Source of the DNA: Lysobacter avium
Lineage (GTDB): Bacteria; Pseudomonadota; Gammaproteobacteria; Xanthomonadales; Xanthomonadaceae
Reading direction: 5' to 3'
DNA length: 64,000 nucleotides
Assembly (NCBI RefSeq): GCF_015209745.1
Contig: NZ_CP063657.1
Location: 1,178,001-1,242,000 of the forward strand
Shown here in pieces: positions 18,501 to 25,995 of the stretch; within the stretch, counting starts at the first letter, position 1, and the number at the start of each line of letters is the position of its first letter. The notes under the pieces were generated by a model. It did no database searches. It was given only the letters and a program-made list of their open reading frames with translations, and was not told where the DNA came from. Both the position numbers and the translations under genes were made by a program.

Positions 18501-18634
18501 GCAATCCGGTCGGCCGCCTCTTCGTCGTGCAGCTGCGCCCGTACGGCCTGACGCTTCGCGTCAAGCGCTTCAAGCTGCGCTTCCAATGCGTTGGTAACGA
18601 GTCGCTCGTAGAGACCGCGCTGTAGTTCTGTCAT
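15542..18634 (-). CDS. PLD-like nuclease / DEAH helicase / DUF3427 fusion protein
   Basis: A 1030-residue SF2 helicase. Order: an N-terminal helical part (1-130); a phospholipase-D-like single HKD domain (HAKAWLF, His217 and Lys219, with GSSNLT at 235-240); a DEAD/DEAH helicase with P-loop SATGTGKT (about 335-342), DEFHH (429-433), LTATPER and QQLGRGLRR; and a long C-terminal DUF3427-like region. This architecture occurs in bacterial islands and resembles restriction/defence helicases, but I cannot tie it to one named system. It is the first gene of a pair with the NERD membrane protein. The PLD domain would need to dimerise for catalysis, since only one HKD is present. Confidence 0.88.
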   Translation of the reverse strand: MTELQRGLYERLVTNALEAQLEALDAKRQAVRAQLHDEEAADRIALHLGTLVRRVVAGLTGKQRTEVGLELARQIVGLLNNVGKGADMTDAPSPAGDMLQAIAALRLDGTPEPLPLPATPLLDTTLLTNAPGEPRIGFQLQSEIPSADRIDILMAFVRRSGIQPLLDLLRRHKDATRPLRLLTTTYTNSTELSALQALRDLGADIRVSYDTTSTRLHAKAWLFHRASGYSTAYIGSSNLTFSAQITGLEWNVRVSGARNPDVIDKFSAVFESYWNNEDFRPFDEDEYRELTQAATSGPRIYLSPVEIRPEPFQSRLLEQIELARLQGRHRNLLVSATGTGKTVMAALDYKRLKDRLPRARLLFIAHRREILEQSLATFRHALRDAAFGELWVGGNRPTHFEHVFASVQSLSAVGLSNIQPDHFDVVIIDEFHHAAAPTYTALLDHLCPIELLGLTATPERGDEEPILHWFDDRIAAELRLWDAIDQHRLCPFAYYGISDGLDYRGVSWRRGHGYDPQELSSLITGDHVLARLIIANTIKTAPNPDSMRALGFCVSVAHAQFMAEQFNAAGVAAVAVWADTPEDQRRNALQALAAGELRIVFSVDLFNEGVDVPSVDTLLLLRPTDSPTVFLQQLGRGLRRTTDKSVCTVLDFVGRHRKEFKFHRRLGALLGGTRKLLEKQVASGFPFLPSGCHMQLDAVAKDGVLENIRQSLPSTWPAKARELTRVAENTSDLTLQRFLEKSGLELEEVYSDSHCWSDLLEAGGLPTLPEGPYERVLRRALGRLLHLDDHVRIAHYRGWAQAADPPALDEMDLYTRRLFHMLATVLTETAPVEVDETLIGAASLIWEHPQVLAELDQLMEVISQRIDHVQATLESHPASPLLVHARYTRREILAAFGDGVTLKVPVWREGVRALPEAKVDLLAFTLDKTSGHFSPTTRYRDYAISPDLIHWESQSGTHPESDTGQRYQRHGAMGSTVLQFARLTTDDRAFWLIGPATYVSHEGERPMAITWRLSHPLPGDLYARFAAAVA

Positions 18635-18852
18635 CGCGCCAGGCTAGCACCGGTGACACGATTCGAGTTCTTCCGAAAGAGTAGCCCGCTATCGCAACCC
18701 GCAGGAAGATCCAAGAGGGCACGGCTAACCGTCTCCGCCGCATCCTATCCAACGAGCCCGTGCACTACGTCAGGACACTACAAGCCACCGCCTTTGATGG
18801 GATAATTCGTGCCGCTGCAACTCTATGCGGCTTAATCAGGGGGGAGAGTTTG

Positions 18853-19179
18853 ATGAGTGCTCAGGTAGGAGCGGCGTCATCTGCAGCGGCAGAGTCGCGT
18901 GGAGTGATGACCGGCGTTGTGGGATTCCTCGAATCGCTTATCGGACTGGCGATGATCGGCCTGGTTGTCTCAGGAATTATTGCGCTTACGCTCACATGGC
19001 GCACGAGCAACGTGGAGTTCTTGGGGGCTGGCGAGCTGCAAGTAACGCAGTCGACCTGGTGGGGGATTAGAGAAGAGGTTAAGGTTTTCCAGGCCTCCGG
19101 CGTGGACGGGTGGACCATCAAGCGCGATAACGGTGACCGCGTCCCACTTCGCACTCAGGGAATCCTGCTTCGCAATTGA
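18853..19179 (+). CDS. Small single-span membrane protein, unknown
   Basis: A 108-residue protein started at ATG 18853 (GGGGAG 7 nt upstream), although the frame is open from 18760. One strong hydrophobic segment (GLAMIGLVVSGIIALTLTW, about residues 30-48) is followed by a soluble domain of about 60 residues with no Cys or His cluster. It marks the right end of the island, on the opposite strand to the helicase/NERD pair. No family was recognised. It may be an independent cargo gene. Confidence 0.55.
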   Translation: MSAQVGAASSAAAESRGVMTGVVGFLESLIGLAMIGLVVSGIIALTLTWRTSNVEFLGAGELQVTQSTWWGIREEVKVFQASGVDGWTIKRDNGDRVPLRTQGILLRN

Positions 19180-19216
19180 AGGGATCGTCTAAATCGTTGG
19201 CGCTGGACCGCACACC

Positions 19217-19845
19217 TCAGCGCGAAATCTCGAACACTGCCGACACCCGCTCCGAGAAGTCGATGGTCGGCTGCAGATAGCGCCCGCTCTCCAAGCGCGA
19301 TCCGGTGATCTGGATGCTGTCCAGCGTTGTGTTCCCGTACCCGTGCGCCTGCGCTGAATTGACGCTGTTGATGCTGTAAACGGCTCCCAGCGTTCCGCCG
19401 AACGCCCTCGCCAGCCCGTCGCCGCGCTCCGTGGCTTCGGCCACCGCGCGGGCTCGCGCTTCTTCACGCAAGCTTGCCTCCTTGCTGGATTTGAAGCTGA
19501 CGTTCGAGATCTCCGTGAACCCCGCCGCCAGTGCCGCGTCCATGTAGGCGCCCAGTTGGTCGAGATCGTTGAGCCTGACTTTCACTTCGCGAGTGGCGAC
19601 GTGGGCTACCGGCAGGGGACGGTCGTTGTCGTCGTAGTCGATGTTCTCTCGAAGCGCGAGATCTGAAGCACTGATCTCATCCGTCGCCAGGTTGAATCCC
19701 GGAGCTGCCTTCAGGAGTGCATCCACCGCTCGATCGACCGCGCGTTTGGCCTCGCCCGGGCTGGCGGCGCGATGCCGCGCCACCATGGTGACGATCGCCG
19801 CGTCCGGGGCCACGCTGACCTTGCCTTCGCCATTCACGACAACCC
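19217..19845 (-). pseudogene. SIMPL (DUF541) domain gene lacking its 5' end
   Basis: The frame encodes a nearly complete SIMPL domain (VVVNGEGKVSVAPDAAIVTM ... SQ-like C-terminus FSERVSAVFEISR). SIMPL proteins are normally exported, but here the signal peptide is missing: upstream of VVVNGEG the open frame (to 19978) is simply antisense to the DsrE-like gene. The breakpoint lies near 19845, immediately next to the equally truncated DsrE gene, so a single deletion probably removed both starts and the shared promoter. A cytoplasmic product from a new start is possible but unlikely to be functional. Confidence 0.7.
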
Positions 19846-20222
19846 GCTTCCAGGTCGCCTTTGACGTGGCCACTGCGGCAGAGCCGGAGAAGCTCAACCG
19901 ACAGCTGGAAAGCGCCGCACGCTTCATCAACATGCACGTGGCCGCAGGCGTGCCGAAAGAAAATCTGAAGCTCGCCATGGTCGTTCACGGCGGTGCGGCC
20001 ATTGATCTGACGAGCGACGCGAAGTTCGGCAGCGTCAATCCCAATGCCGGCCTGATCGCGGCACTCCAAGAGGCCGGCGTCAGCATCCAGCTATGCGGCC
20101 AGACCGCTGTCGCCCGCGACATCCGCGCGGACGACCTGCTGCCGGGCGTCACCGTGGCACTCTCGGCGATGACTGCGCATGCTCAGCTGCAGCAAGCCGG
20201 CTATACGCTCAATCCATTCTGA
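19846..20222 (+). pseudogene. DsrE-family gene lacking its 5' end
   Basis: Encodes the DsrE/DsrF-like fold from TRFQVAFDVATAAEPEKL to the natural C-terminus (LQQAGYTLNPF). It includes NMHVAAGVPKENLKLAMVVHGGA and the likely redox Cys in IQLCGQT. Family members of this type are usually periplasmic, with a signal peptide. None is encoded, and the upstream open frame is antisense to the SIMPL gene. It is head-to-head with truncated SIMPL, with essentially no intergenic DNA. If expressed from the ATG at 19785 the product would carry a nonsense N-terminus. Confidence 0.65.
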
Positions 20223-20316
20223 GTTGGGCTCAGAAACGGGCGGGGACAGGGTCGTCGTGCCTTTGTAACCGCCGGGTTGCTATGTTCGGCGCGTCCACCC
20301 TCCGCTGGAGCCGCCC

Positions 20317-21204
20317 ATGAACCGCCTGACTGCCAAGGATTTCGCGCCTGAACTGCTGGAGCTGTATGACGGCTACGTGCATGGCCGCATCGACCGGCGT
20401 CAGTTCCTCCAGAGTGCGGCAGGATTCGCGGTGGCCGGGATGTCGGCCACGACTATCCTCGCCTCGCTGAGTCCCAATTACGCGATGGCCACCCAGGTGG
20501 AATTCACCGACCCGGACATCGTCGCCGAGTACATCCGCTACCCCTCGCCGCGGGGCCACGGCCAGGTGCGTGGCTATCTGGTCAAGCCTTCCAACGCCAA
20601 GGGCGCGCTACCGGGCGTGGTGGTGGTGCACGAAAACCGCGGCCTGAACCCGTACATCGAAGACGTGGCCCGACGGGTGGCCAAGGCGGGCTACATCGCT
20701 CTGGCGCCGGACGGGCTGAGTTCGGTCGGTGGCTACCCGGGCAACGACGAGAAGGGCCGCGAGCTGCAGGCCAAGGTGGATCCGACCAGGCTGATGAACG
20801 ACTTCTTTGCCGCCATCGAATACCTGCTGGCGGATGGACGCACCACCGGCAAGGTGGGCATTACCGGGTTCTGCTACGGCGGCGGCGTGGCCAATGCGGC
20901 CGCCGTGGCCTACCCGGAGTTGGCCGCAGCGGTGCCGTTTTACGGGCGCCAGCCGCGCGCGGAAGAAGTGCCGTCGATCAAGGCGCCGCTGTTGCTGCAT
21001 TACGCGGAAAACGATGAGCGGGTCAACGCGGGCTGGCCCGCCTACGAGGCCGCACTGAAGGCCAATCGCAAGACCTACGAAGCCTACGTCTACCCAGGCA
21101 CCCACCATGGCTTCCACAACGATTCGACGCCGCGCTATGACGAGGCCGCGGCCACGTTGGCCTGGGAGAGGACGCTGGGCTGGTTCGAGAAATATCTGGC
21201 GTAA
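20317..21204 (+). CDS. Tat-exported dienelactone hydrolase family protein (YghX-like)
   Basis: An alpha/beta hydrolase of 295 residues. The N-terminus has a twin-arginine motif (RRQFLQSAAGFAVAG, Arg27-Arg28) within an atypical, extended signal, consistent with Tat export. The catalytic triad is visible: Cys186 in GFCYGGG, Asp233 in ENDERV, and His263/264 in GTHHGFH. Dienelactone hydrolases use Cys as nucleophile to open lactones, but the substrate of this exported subfamily is unknown. It is a monocistronic gene between the truncated DsrE gene and the convergent ATP-grasp operon. Confidence 0.88.
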   Translation: MNRLTAKDFAPELLELYDGYVHGRIDRRQFLQSAAGFAVAGMSATTILASLSPNYAMATQVEFTDPDIVAEYIRYPSPRGHGQVRGYLVKPSNAKGALPGVVVVHENRGLNPYIEDVARRVAKAGYIALAPDGLSSVGGYPGNDEKGRELQAKVDPTRLMNDFFAAIEYLLADGRTTGKVGITGFCYGGGVANAAAVAYPELAAAVPFYGRQPRAEEVPSIKAPLLLHYAENDERVNAGWPAYEAALKANRKTYEAYVYPGTHHGFHNDSTPRYDEAAATLAWERTLGWFEKYLA

Positions 21205-21265
21205 GGCGGACCGTCCTCGTGGAAATGGTGGAGATGCTGCGCGCGCAGACGGCCCGCGCCCGGGC

Positions 21266-22318
21266 TTACATCACCGCCAACGCCGCGTTGGTGAAGTGCC
21301 CCGGGTACTCGTCGCGGATCTCCAGCTTGCGTTCGATCGAGCCGATGATTTTCGCGGCGAAGTTCACGCCAGCCATCTCGCTGCAGCTGAACAGGTTGCC
21401 GGGGGAGAAGACGTTCACCTCCAGGATGGTGTCGCCGATGATGTCGATGCCCACCAGGAACATGCCGTCGGCCTGCAGCTTGGGGCGGATCAGCTCGGCC
21501 AGGCGCAGTTCGCGGTCGGTGATCTTGACCGCCTTGGCGGTGCCGCCGGCGTGGATGTTGCTGCGTACATCGTCCTCGGCGCCCACCCGCCGCATCGCCG
21601 CGTACTTGCCGTCGATCTGCAGCGGGTAGCCGTTCATCATGAACATGCGGATGTCGCCCTTGTCGGCTTCGGGCACCACGGTCTGGGCAATGATGTAGCC
21701 GTCGCGCTCGATCGCCTCGACCATCTGGTTGAGGTTGCCGGCGGACTTGGCATCGAGCACGAACACGCCTTGGCCGCCGGAGCCCTGCAGGGGCTTGAGC
21801 ACCACCTTGCCGCCGTTGGCCTTGGCGAAGGCCTTGATGTCGTTGGTGTTGCGGCAGATCAGGGTCTTGGCGCGGACCTCGCGGGGGAACGACTGGAAGT
21901 ACAGCTTGTTGATCGCCTGCGTCAGCGTGTCCGGGTCATTGAGCACCAGCACGCCGGCATGGGCGGCGCGCTGGCCGAACTGGATGCCGATCTTTTCCGC
22001 CCACGGGCGATCCACCGCGTCGTTGGACGGGTCGCTGCGCATCATCAGCACGTCGAGCTCGTCGATGTTGATCAGGGTGCTCTTCTTGCCGGCACTCTTG
22101 AGCGCCTTGAAGAACTCCTCGCGGCTGCGCGTCTTGCCCTTGCCGGCCGGGATCCTGCGCGCGTGCACCTGCAGGGTGTCTTCCGGGCTGAGGACGAAAT
22201 CGCCGGGGGTGATGTAGCAGACCTCGTGGCCGCGGCGCGAGGCCTCGTGCGCCAGCACGGTGGTGGTGTAGCGCGGGTATTCGTCTTCGATCGAGTTTAC
22301 GTAGAAGGCAATCAGCAC
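21266..22318 (-). CDS. Glutathione-synthetase-like ATP-grasp ligase
   Basis: A 350-residue ATP-grasp enzyme of the GshB fold, forming a carboxyl-amine bond via acyl-phosphate. ATP-binding Lys175 lies in KVVLKPLQ, the glycine loop GSGGQG is at 179-184, and the Mg-binding motif ILEVNVFSPGN has Glu300 and Asn302. It is the last gene of a tightly coupled operon, overlapping the QEGLA gene by 7 nt. Because its partners are an N-formylglutamate-amidohydrolase-like enzyme and an HExxxH metallopeptidase, a peptide or amino-acid ligase in a special pathway is more likely than plain glutathione synthesis. True GshB activity is the alternative. Confidence 0.88.
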   Translation of the reverse strand: MLIAFYVNSIEDEYPRYTTTVLAHEASRRGHEVCYITPGDFVLSPEDTLQVHARRIPAGKGKTRSREEFFKALKSAGKKSTLINIDELDVLMMRSDPSNDAVDRPWAEKIGIQFGQRAAHAGVLVLNDPDTLTQAINKLYFQSFPREVRAKTLICRNTNDIKAFAKANGGKVVLKPLQGSGGQGVFVLDAKSAGNLNQMVEAIERDGYIIAQTVVPEADKGDIRMFMMNGYPLQIDGKYAAMRRVGAEDDVRSNIHAGGTAKAVKITDRELRLAELIRPKLQADGMFLVGIDIIGDTILEVNVFSPGNLFSCSEMAGVNFAAKIIGSIERKLEIRDEYPGHFTNAALAVM

Positions 22319-24216
22319 GGGGAGGGTTCCTTTAGCAGGTCAATGAAAGAGTGTCCTTCGCGCAGGCGGGCCAATCGGGCCTGGGCATCGGGGCGGTCGA
22401 GGAATTCGGGGGTGACCACTGGCGGGCGCAACATGCCGCGCGCCTCCAGTTCCTCCACCACCGGCACATGGTGTTCGGCGATCTTCCCGTACCACAGCGG
22501 GTCCAGGGACAGGCCATCGGCGACGCGTCGCAACACCTGCCGGAAGCCCCGCAGGTAGATCGCGTCCTTGGTCAGGCCGCCGGAGCGGAAGATGCGCGCG
22601 ACGATGTTGAAGGCGCCCCGGCTGGAGAAACCGTGCTCGACCTGCAGCAGGCGATGGCAGGCAATGAAGTCGGCGCCTTCGAGCATCGCGTGAACCACCA
22701 GCACGCGGGCGGCGAGCAGCCGCAGACGCGCCACGGTCAGGCCGCCGACGATGAACTCGGCAAACACGCCCAGCCCTTCCTGCAGACCTTCGTAGCCGGC
22801 CAGCCCGGCGCCGAAAATGCCCAGCCCCTGCTGGCTGCCGTTGATGTAGGTGAGCACATGCACGCTGATCTCATGCTGCAGCAGGGGGTCCACCCGCGCG
22901 CTCGGGACGCGGGTGGCGGTGGAGATCAGCAGCGAACGCCCGGACACCATCAGCCCGGGACCGGTGTCCGCGCGCAGGCAGGTCTCCGCGATGGCGAAAG
23001 CCGGGGTGCGCCGGGTGTAGCGCGCGAGGATCCGCTCGGCGGCGGCCTGGACGCCTTCGGCATCGACGTAATCCCGGCTGCCCTCGCTGCCGGGCGCGAA
23101 CGCCTCCAGCAGCCTGTTGGCCACCTCCAGCAGTTCCGGCTCCACACCGCCGTACTGGATCAGCGACACATGGCGGAAAGCGGGGGTGTTGCGCCGTTGC
23201 AGCATCATCAGCTGCTGGTCCAGCTCCAGCCGCTTCTCGTTGAACAGCTCCTCGATCACCGGGTCCTCGACCGCGCGCAGGTCGATGTCGTACAGGCGAC
23301 GCTTGACGACATCGGGGCTGATCGGCAACGGACGGTAGTGGAAGTCCGGCGACGTGCTCCGCTTGCCCGCCTCGAAGGCCTCGAACGCTTCCACGGTGTT
23401 GATCGGCGAGATGCCGAGCAGGAAGTCGAACGAGGCACTGATGTTGGCCAGCGCCTCGTCGGCACGCTTTGCCGCTTTGACGAAGCGCCGGCGACCAAGC
23501 GAGCGGTGGTGCGGGCGTGGTGTGTCCGCGTCGTCCTCGTGCTCGGCCAGCTCGATGAAGTGCGCGGCCGCCTGCAGCAGGGCATCGTGGATAGCGCTCT
23601 CGACCTGGTGGTAGATCTGCGGATAGATGCGACGCGGGTCGCCGGGAATGCGGTGGATCTGCGGGATGCCCAGCGACAGCACGGAAATCCCGTCCCGTCC
23701 GTCCAGCGCCTCCGCCAGCGCGGGCGGCAAGGGCGGCAGGGGCTGCGTGCGAAACTGGGGCACGCGCAGGTCGATTTCCAGCTCCGACAGCGCGGAATGC
23801 ATCGTGTCGACGACGTCCTGCGCGGCGGGATCCGCGCTGGCGGCAAGCACGAACTCGAACGGTTCCAGCCGCGGGCTTTCCTCGTGCAGGCTCAGATCGC
23901 GCGGCAGGTCGTGCAGCGCGATCACCAGGAATTTGGGATAGGCATCGGCGAGATGGTCCAGCAGCAGGGTCACTTCCGCGGCTGCGCCGGCCACCGCCAG
24001 TTCGCCGCCGGCCTGGGGCCAGATCACGCTGGCCGCGCTGATCGAGGCGACGCGTCGGGCCAGGCTGAAGGGCTCATCCGGATGCCCGGCCAGGATCAGG
24101 AAGGGCAGCGGGCGGTCGATGTGCACCCTCCCGCCGCCATCCAACTTGCGGCGATGGGCGTGCTCGCCACCCAGGTCCGGTGAGGGCGGCTGCTGCACCG
24201 GCTCGTTGTCGGTCAA
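22312..24216 (-). CDS. QEGLA-motif protein (TIGR02421/DUF1704), zincin-like metallopeptidase
   Basis: About 634 residues. The start is placed at TTG 24216, whose TTGA overlaps the stop of the preceding amidohydrolase gene. The frame is open further upstream, but only as a shadow. The signature carries HEISVH (His448-Glu449 ... His453) and the QEGL motif (Glu480), giving an HExxxH plus Glu zinc site. The family is annotated as flavohaemoglobin-expression modulating. Its eukaryotic DUF1704 relatives (MATCAP) are tubulin carboxypeptidases, so a carboxypeptidase-type activity is a reasonable inference. It is the middle gene of a three-gene coupled operon with an ATP-grasp ligase. Confidence 0.85.
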   Translation of the reverse strand: MTDNEPVQQPPSPDLGGEHAHRRKLDGGGRVHIDRPLPFLILAGHPDEPFSLARRVASISAASVIWPQAGGELAVAGAAAEVTLLLDHLADAYPKFLVIALHDLPRDLSLHEESPRLEPFEFVLAASADPAAQDVVDTMHSALSELEIDLRVPQFRTQPLPPLPPALAEALDGRDGISVLSLGIPQIHRIPGDPRRIYPQIYHQVESAIHDALLQAAAHFIELAEHEDDADTPRPHHRSLGRRRFVKAAKRADEALANISASFDFLLGISPINTVEAFEAFEAGKRSTSPDFHYRPLPISPDVVKRRLYDIDLRAVEDPVIEELFNEKRLELDQQLMMLQRRNTPAFRHVSLIQYGGVEPELLEVANRLLEAFAPGSEGSRDYVDAEGVQAAAERILARYTRRTPAFAIAETCLRADTGPGLMVSGRSLLISTATRVPSARVDPLLQHEISVHVLTYINGSQQGLGIFGAGLAGYEGLQEGLGVFAEFIVGGLTVARLRLLAARVLVVHAMLEGADFIACHRLLQVEHGFSSRGAFNIVARIFRSGGLTKDAIYLRGFRQVLRRVADGLSLDPLWYGKIAEHHVPVVEELEARGMLRPPVVTPEFLDRPDAQARLARLREGHSFIDLLKEPSPC

Positions 24217-25019
24217 GCCGCACCCGCCAGCAAGGCGCGCGCCTGCGCGGCGGTGTGGTTGATGAACGCACGCATCGCCGCGAGCTCGTCCGGATAGGGG
24301 CGGCCGGTCCACTCGTCCATGTAGAACTTCTTGAATTCCAGCGCGATCGCGCAGCCGGTCTCCGGGTAGCGTTCGTGGACGAAGCGCGTCAGTTCACCCT
24401 TGCCCTGGAAGGCGATGTTCTCGCGCACGTCCAGCCGGCGCTGGTTGAAGTCGAAACTGCCCATGGACTGCATCAGCGGGTCGAGCAGGAACGCCCAGCG
24501 GTCGCGCGGCATCGAGAAGGTGCCGATGTTCACGTCCGGCGCATCCTCCTGCGCCGTCGGTGGTGCGTCGGCGCCGTCGCGGCGGTGGTTGTAGCTGTGC
24601 ACGTCCAGCAGCACGAAGCGCCCGTGGCGGGCGACCACGCTGTCCAGCAGCTCGCCCATCATCCGGTAGAAGCCGCGGTGGTACTCCTGCAGGTCGCGCA
24701 GCAGCTCACCCTCGGGCGGTGTCTGCCAGACCTTCAGCCCCCAGGACTGGCTCGGGTCCAGGTACACGGCCTGGTCGAGGCCGCGGTTGAGGTCGGCCTC
24801 GAAGCGTGACCGCATCGCAATGACGTGGGTCGGGATGTCGACGATCGCCTGCCCGGTGTGTGGGTCTTCCTCGCGGAGGCGGCCAGCCTCGTCGAGCGCC
24901 ATCGCTGCGGCGGCCTGCGCGCCGAGCCTGTGGCCGTCGTGGATCGCGGTGGCAATGATGGGATCGTCGCCGCGTTGGACGATCCACCAGGGCGGGGAAG
25001 GTTGGTCGAATATTTCCAT
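24213..25019 (-). CDS. N-formylglutamate amidohydrolase family protein
   Basis: A 268-residue zinc hydrolase of the HutG-like FGase fold. The start at ATG 25019 (MEIFDQ) is preferred over the longer frame to 25076. Motifs: IHDGH (His27, His30), SRFEADLNRG (72-80) and LLDVHSYNHRR (Asp139, His141), which match the metal and substrate sites of the family. It is the first gene of the operon and overlaps the QEGLA start (TTGA). No histidine-utilisation genes are nearby, so classic Hut function is unlikely. It may act on an amino-acid amide made or trimmed by its partners. Confidence 0.85.
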   Translation of the reverse strand: MEIFDQPSPPWWIVQRGDDPIIATAIHDGHRLGAQAAAAMALDEAGRLREEDPHTGQAIVDIPTHVIAMRSRFEADLNRGLDQAVYLDPSQSWGLKVWQTPPEGELLRDLQEYHRGFYRMMGELLDSVVARHGRFVLLDVHSYNHRRDGADAPPTAQEDAPDVNIGTFSMPRDRWAFLLDPLMQSMGSFDFNQRRLDVRENIAFQGKGELTRFVHERYPETGCAIALEFKKFYMDEWTGRPYPDELAAMRAFINHTAAQARALLAGAA

Positions 25020-25140
25020 GGACGCACCTTGGCCGACGCCGCGTAGCCAACGCGTGTATGGAGGACTGGGATCCAACCTTCAGTCGTCGCCCCGGTGCGC
25101 GAGTGGGGTATCGTCCACGCGACCCTCCCGGAGTCCTTCA

Positions 25141-25941
25141 ATGCTGCGGTCATTACTCGCCCCCATCATGATCCTGGCCGCCGGGGTCGCCTCTCCGTTG
25201 CAGGCCGCTGATCAACCCGATGACGCAGACGGCTTCAGTTGCAAGGTCTGCGAACGAAAGGCCGCCGAGCTGGCGCGGTGCCAGGGCCTTGATCCGGATG
25301 AGTACTTCACGGGTCTGGTCTTCAATCCGCCGGGAATGCAGACCGGGTTTGCGCGCTCATCCTGCTTCGACCGCCTTGCCCTGAATTACAGGGACGTGAC
25401 GCTGTGCGCAGAGGTCAGGGAGCGCAAGTCAAGGTGGTTCGATGGGTCTGCGCTCTCGCACCAGGCGTGCGAGCGGCGGGTGCACGAGTGGGCTGCTGGC
25501 GATCCGCGAGCGGTCATCGCCGATATTCATCGGCTGGACGAGATGCAGTGGTTCCGCAATGGAAACGGCCGCGACTTCGACGTGCATGTACGCACCTCGG
25601 GCTCCTATCCGCACCGTTACAAGCTGAAGCTCCTGATGCTGGATAGCAAGAGTGCGCGCACGCAGACACTTTGGGACAACGAATACGGCTACCGGGCCGT
25701 AGATCAGGAGCGCCGAATCCTGATCCGGGCGGGTGATTTGCATGCGGCCGCGGCGGCTCTGGGCGTGGAGCCACCGTACCGCGTCCGATTGACGTTTGCG
25801 CTGGTGGAACCGACCCTGGCGGAACTGGAGCAGTTTTCGGCGATGTCGCCCAGTGAGCGGGAAAGCAGCCTGGAGGAATGGGTGGAACCGGCCGCGCTGC
25901 GGCGGGATCCGCGGGACCTGGCCGGGGACGTGAGACGCTGA
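25141..25941 (+). CDS. Exported Cys-containing protein, unknown
   Basis: A 266-residue protein with a signal peptide (MLRSLLAPIMILAAGVASPLQAA, cleavage near 23). The mature N-terminus has paired cysteines (FSCKVCERK, ARCQG, SSCFDR, TLCAEV, HQACERR) suggesting disulfides in the periplasm. The rest is charged with no recognised domain. The start at 25141 is supported by the signal peptide. It is divergent from the amidohydrolase operon (121 bp between starts). No function is assigned. Confidence 0.7.
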   Translation: MLRSLLAPIMILAAGVASPLQAADQPDDADGFSCKVCERKAAELARCQGLDPDEYFTGLVFNPPGMQTGFARSSCFDRLALNYRDVTLCAEVRERKSRWFDGSALSHQACERRVHEWAAGDPRAVIADIHRLDEMQWFRNGNGRDFDVHVRTSGSYPHRYKLKLLMLDSKSARTQTLWDNEYGYRAVDQERRILIRAGDLHAAAAALGVEPPYRVRLTFALVEPTLAELEQFSAMSPSERESSLEEWVEPAALRRDPRDLAGDVRR

Positions 25942-25995
25942 GATCCGCGGCTGACCGCCTTACCTGCGAACGTGTCGCGATTGACGTGCCCGCAT

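Noticed and set aside
22351..24183. 610-codon plus-strand frame opposite the QEGLA gene
   Set aside because: Shadow of a clearly conserved metallopeptidase. It has no ribosome site or family.
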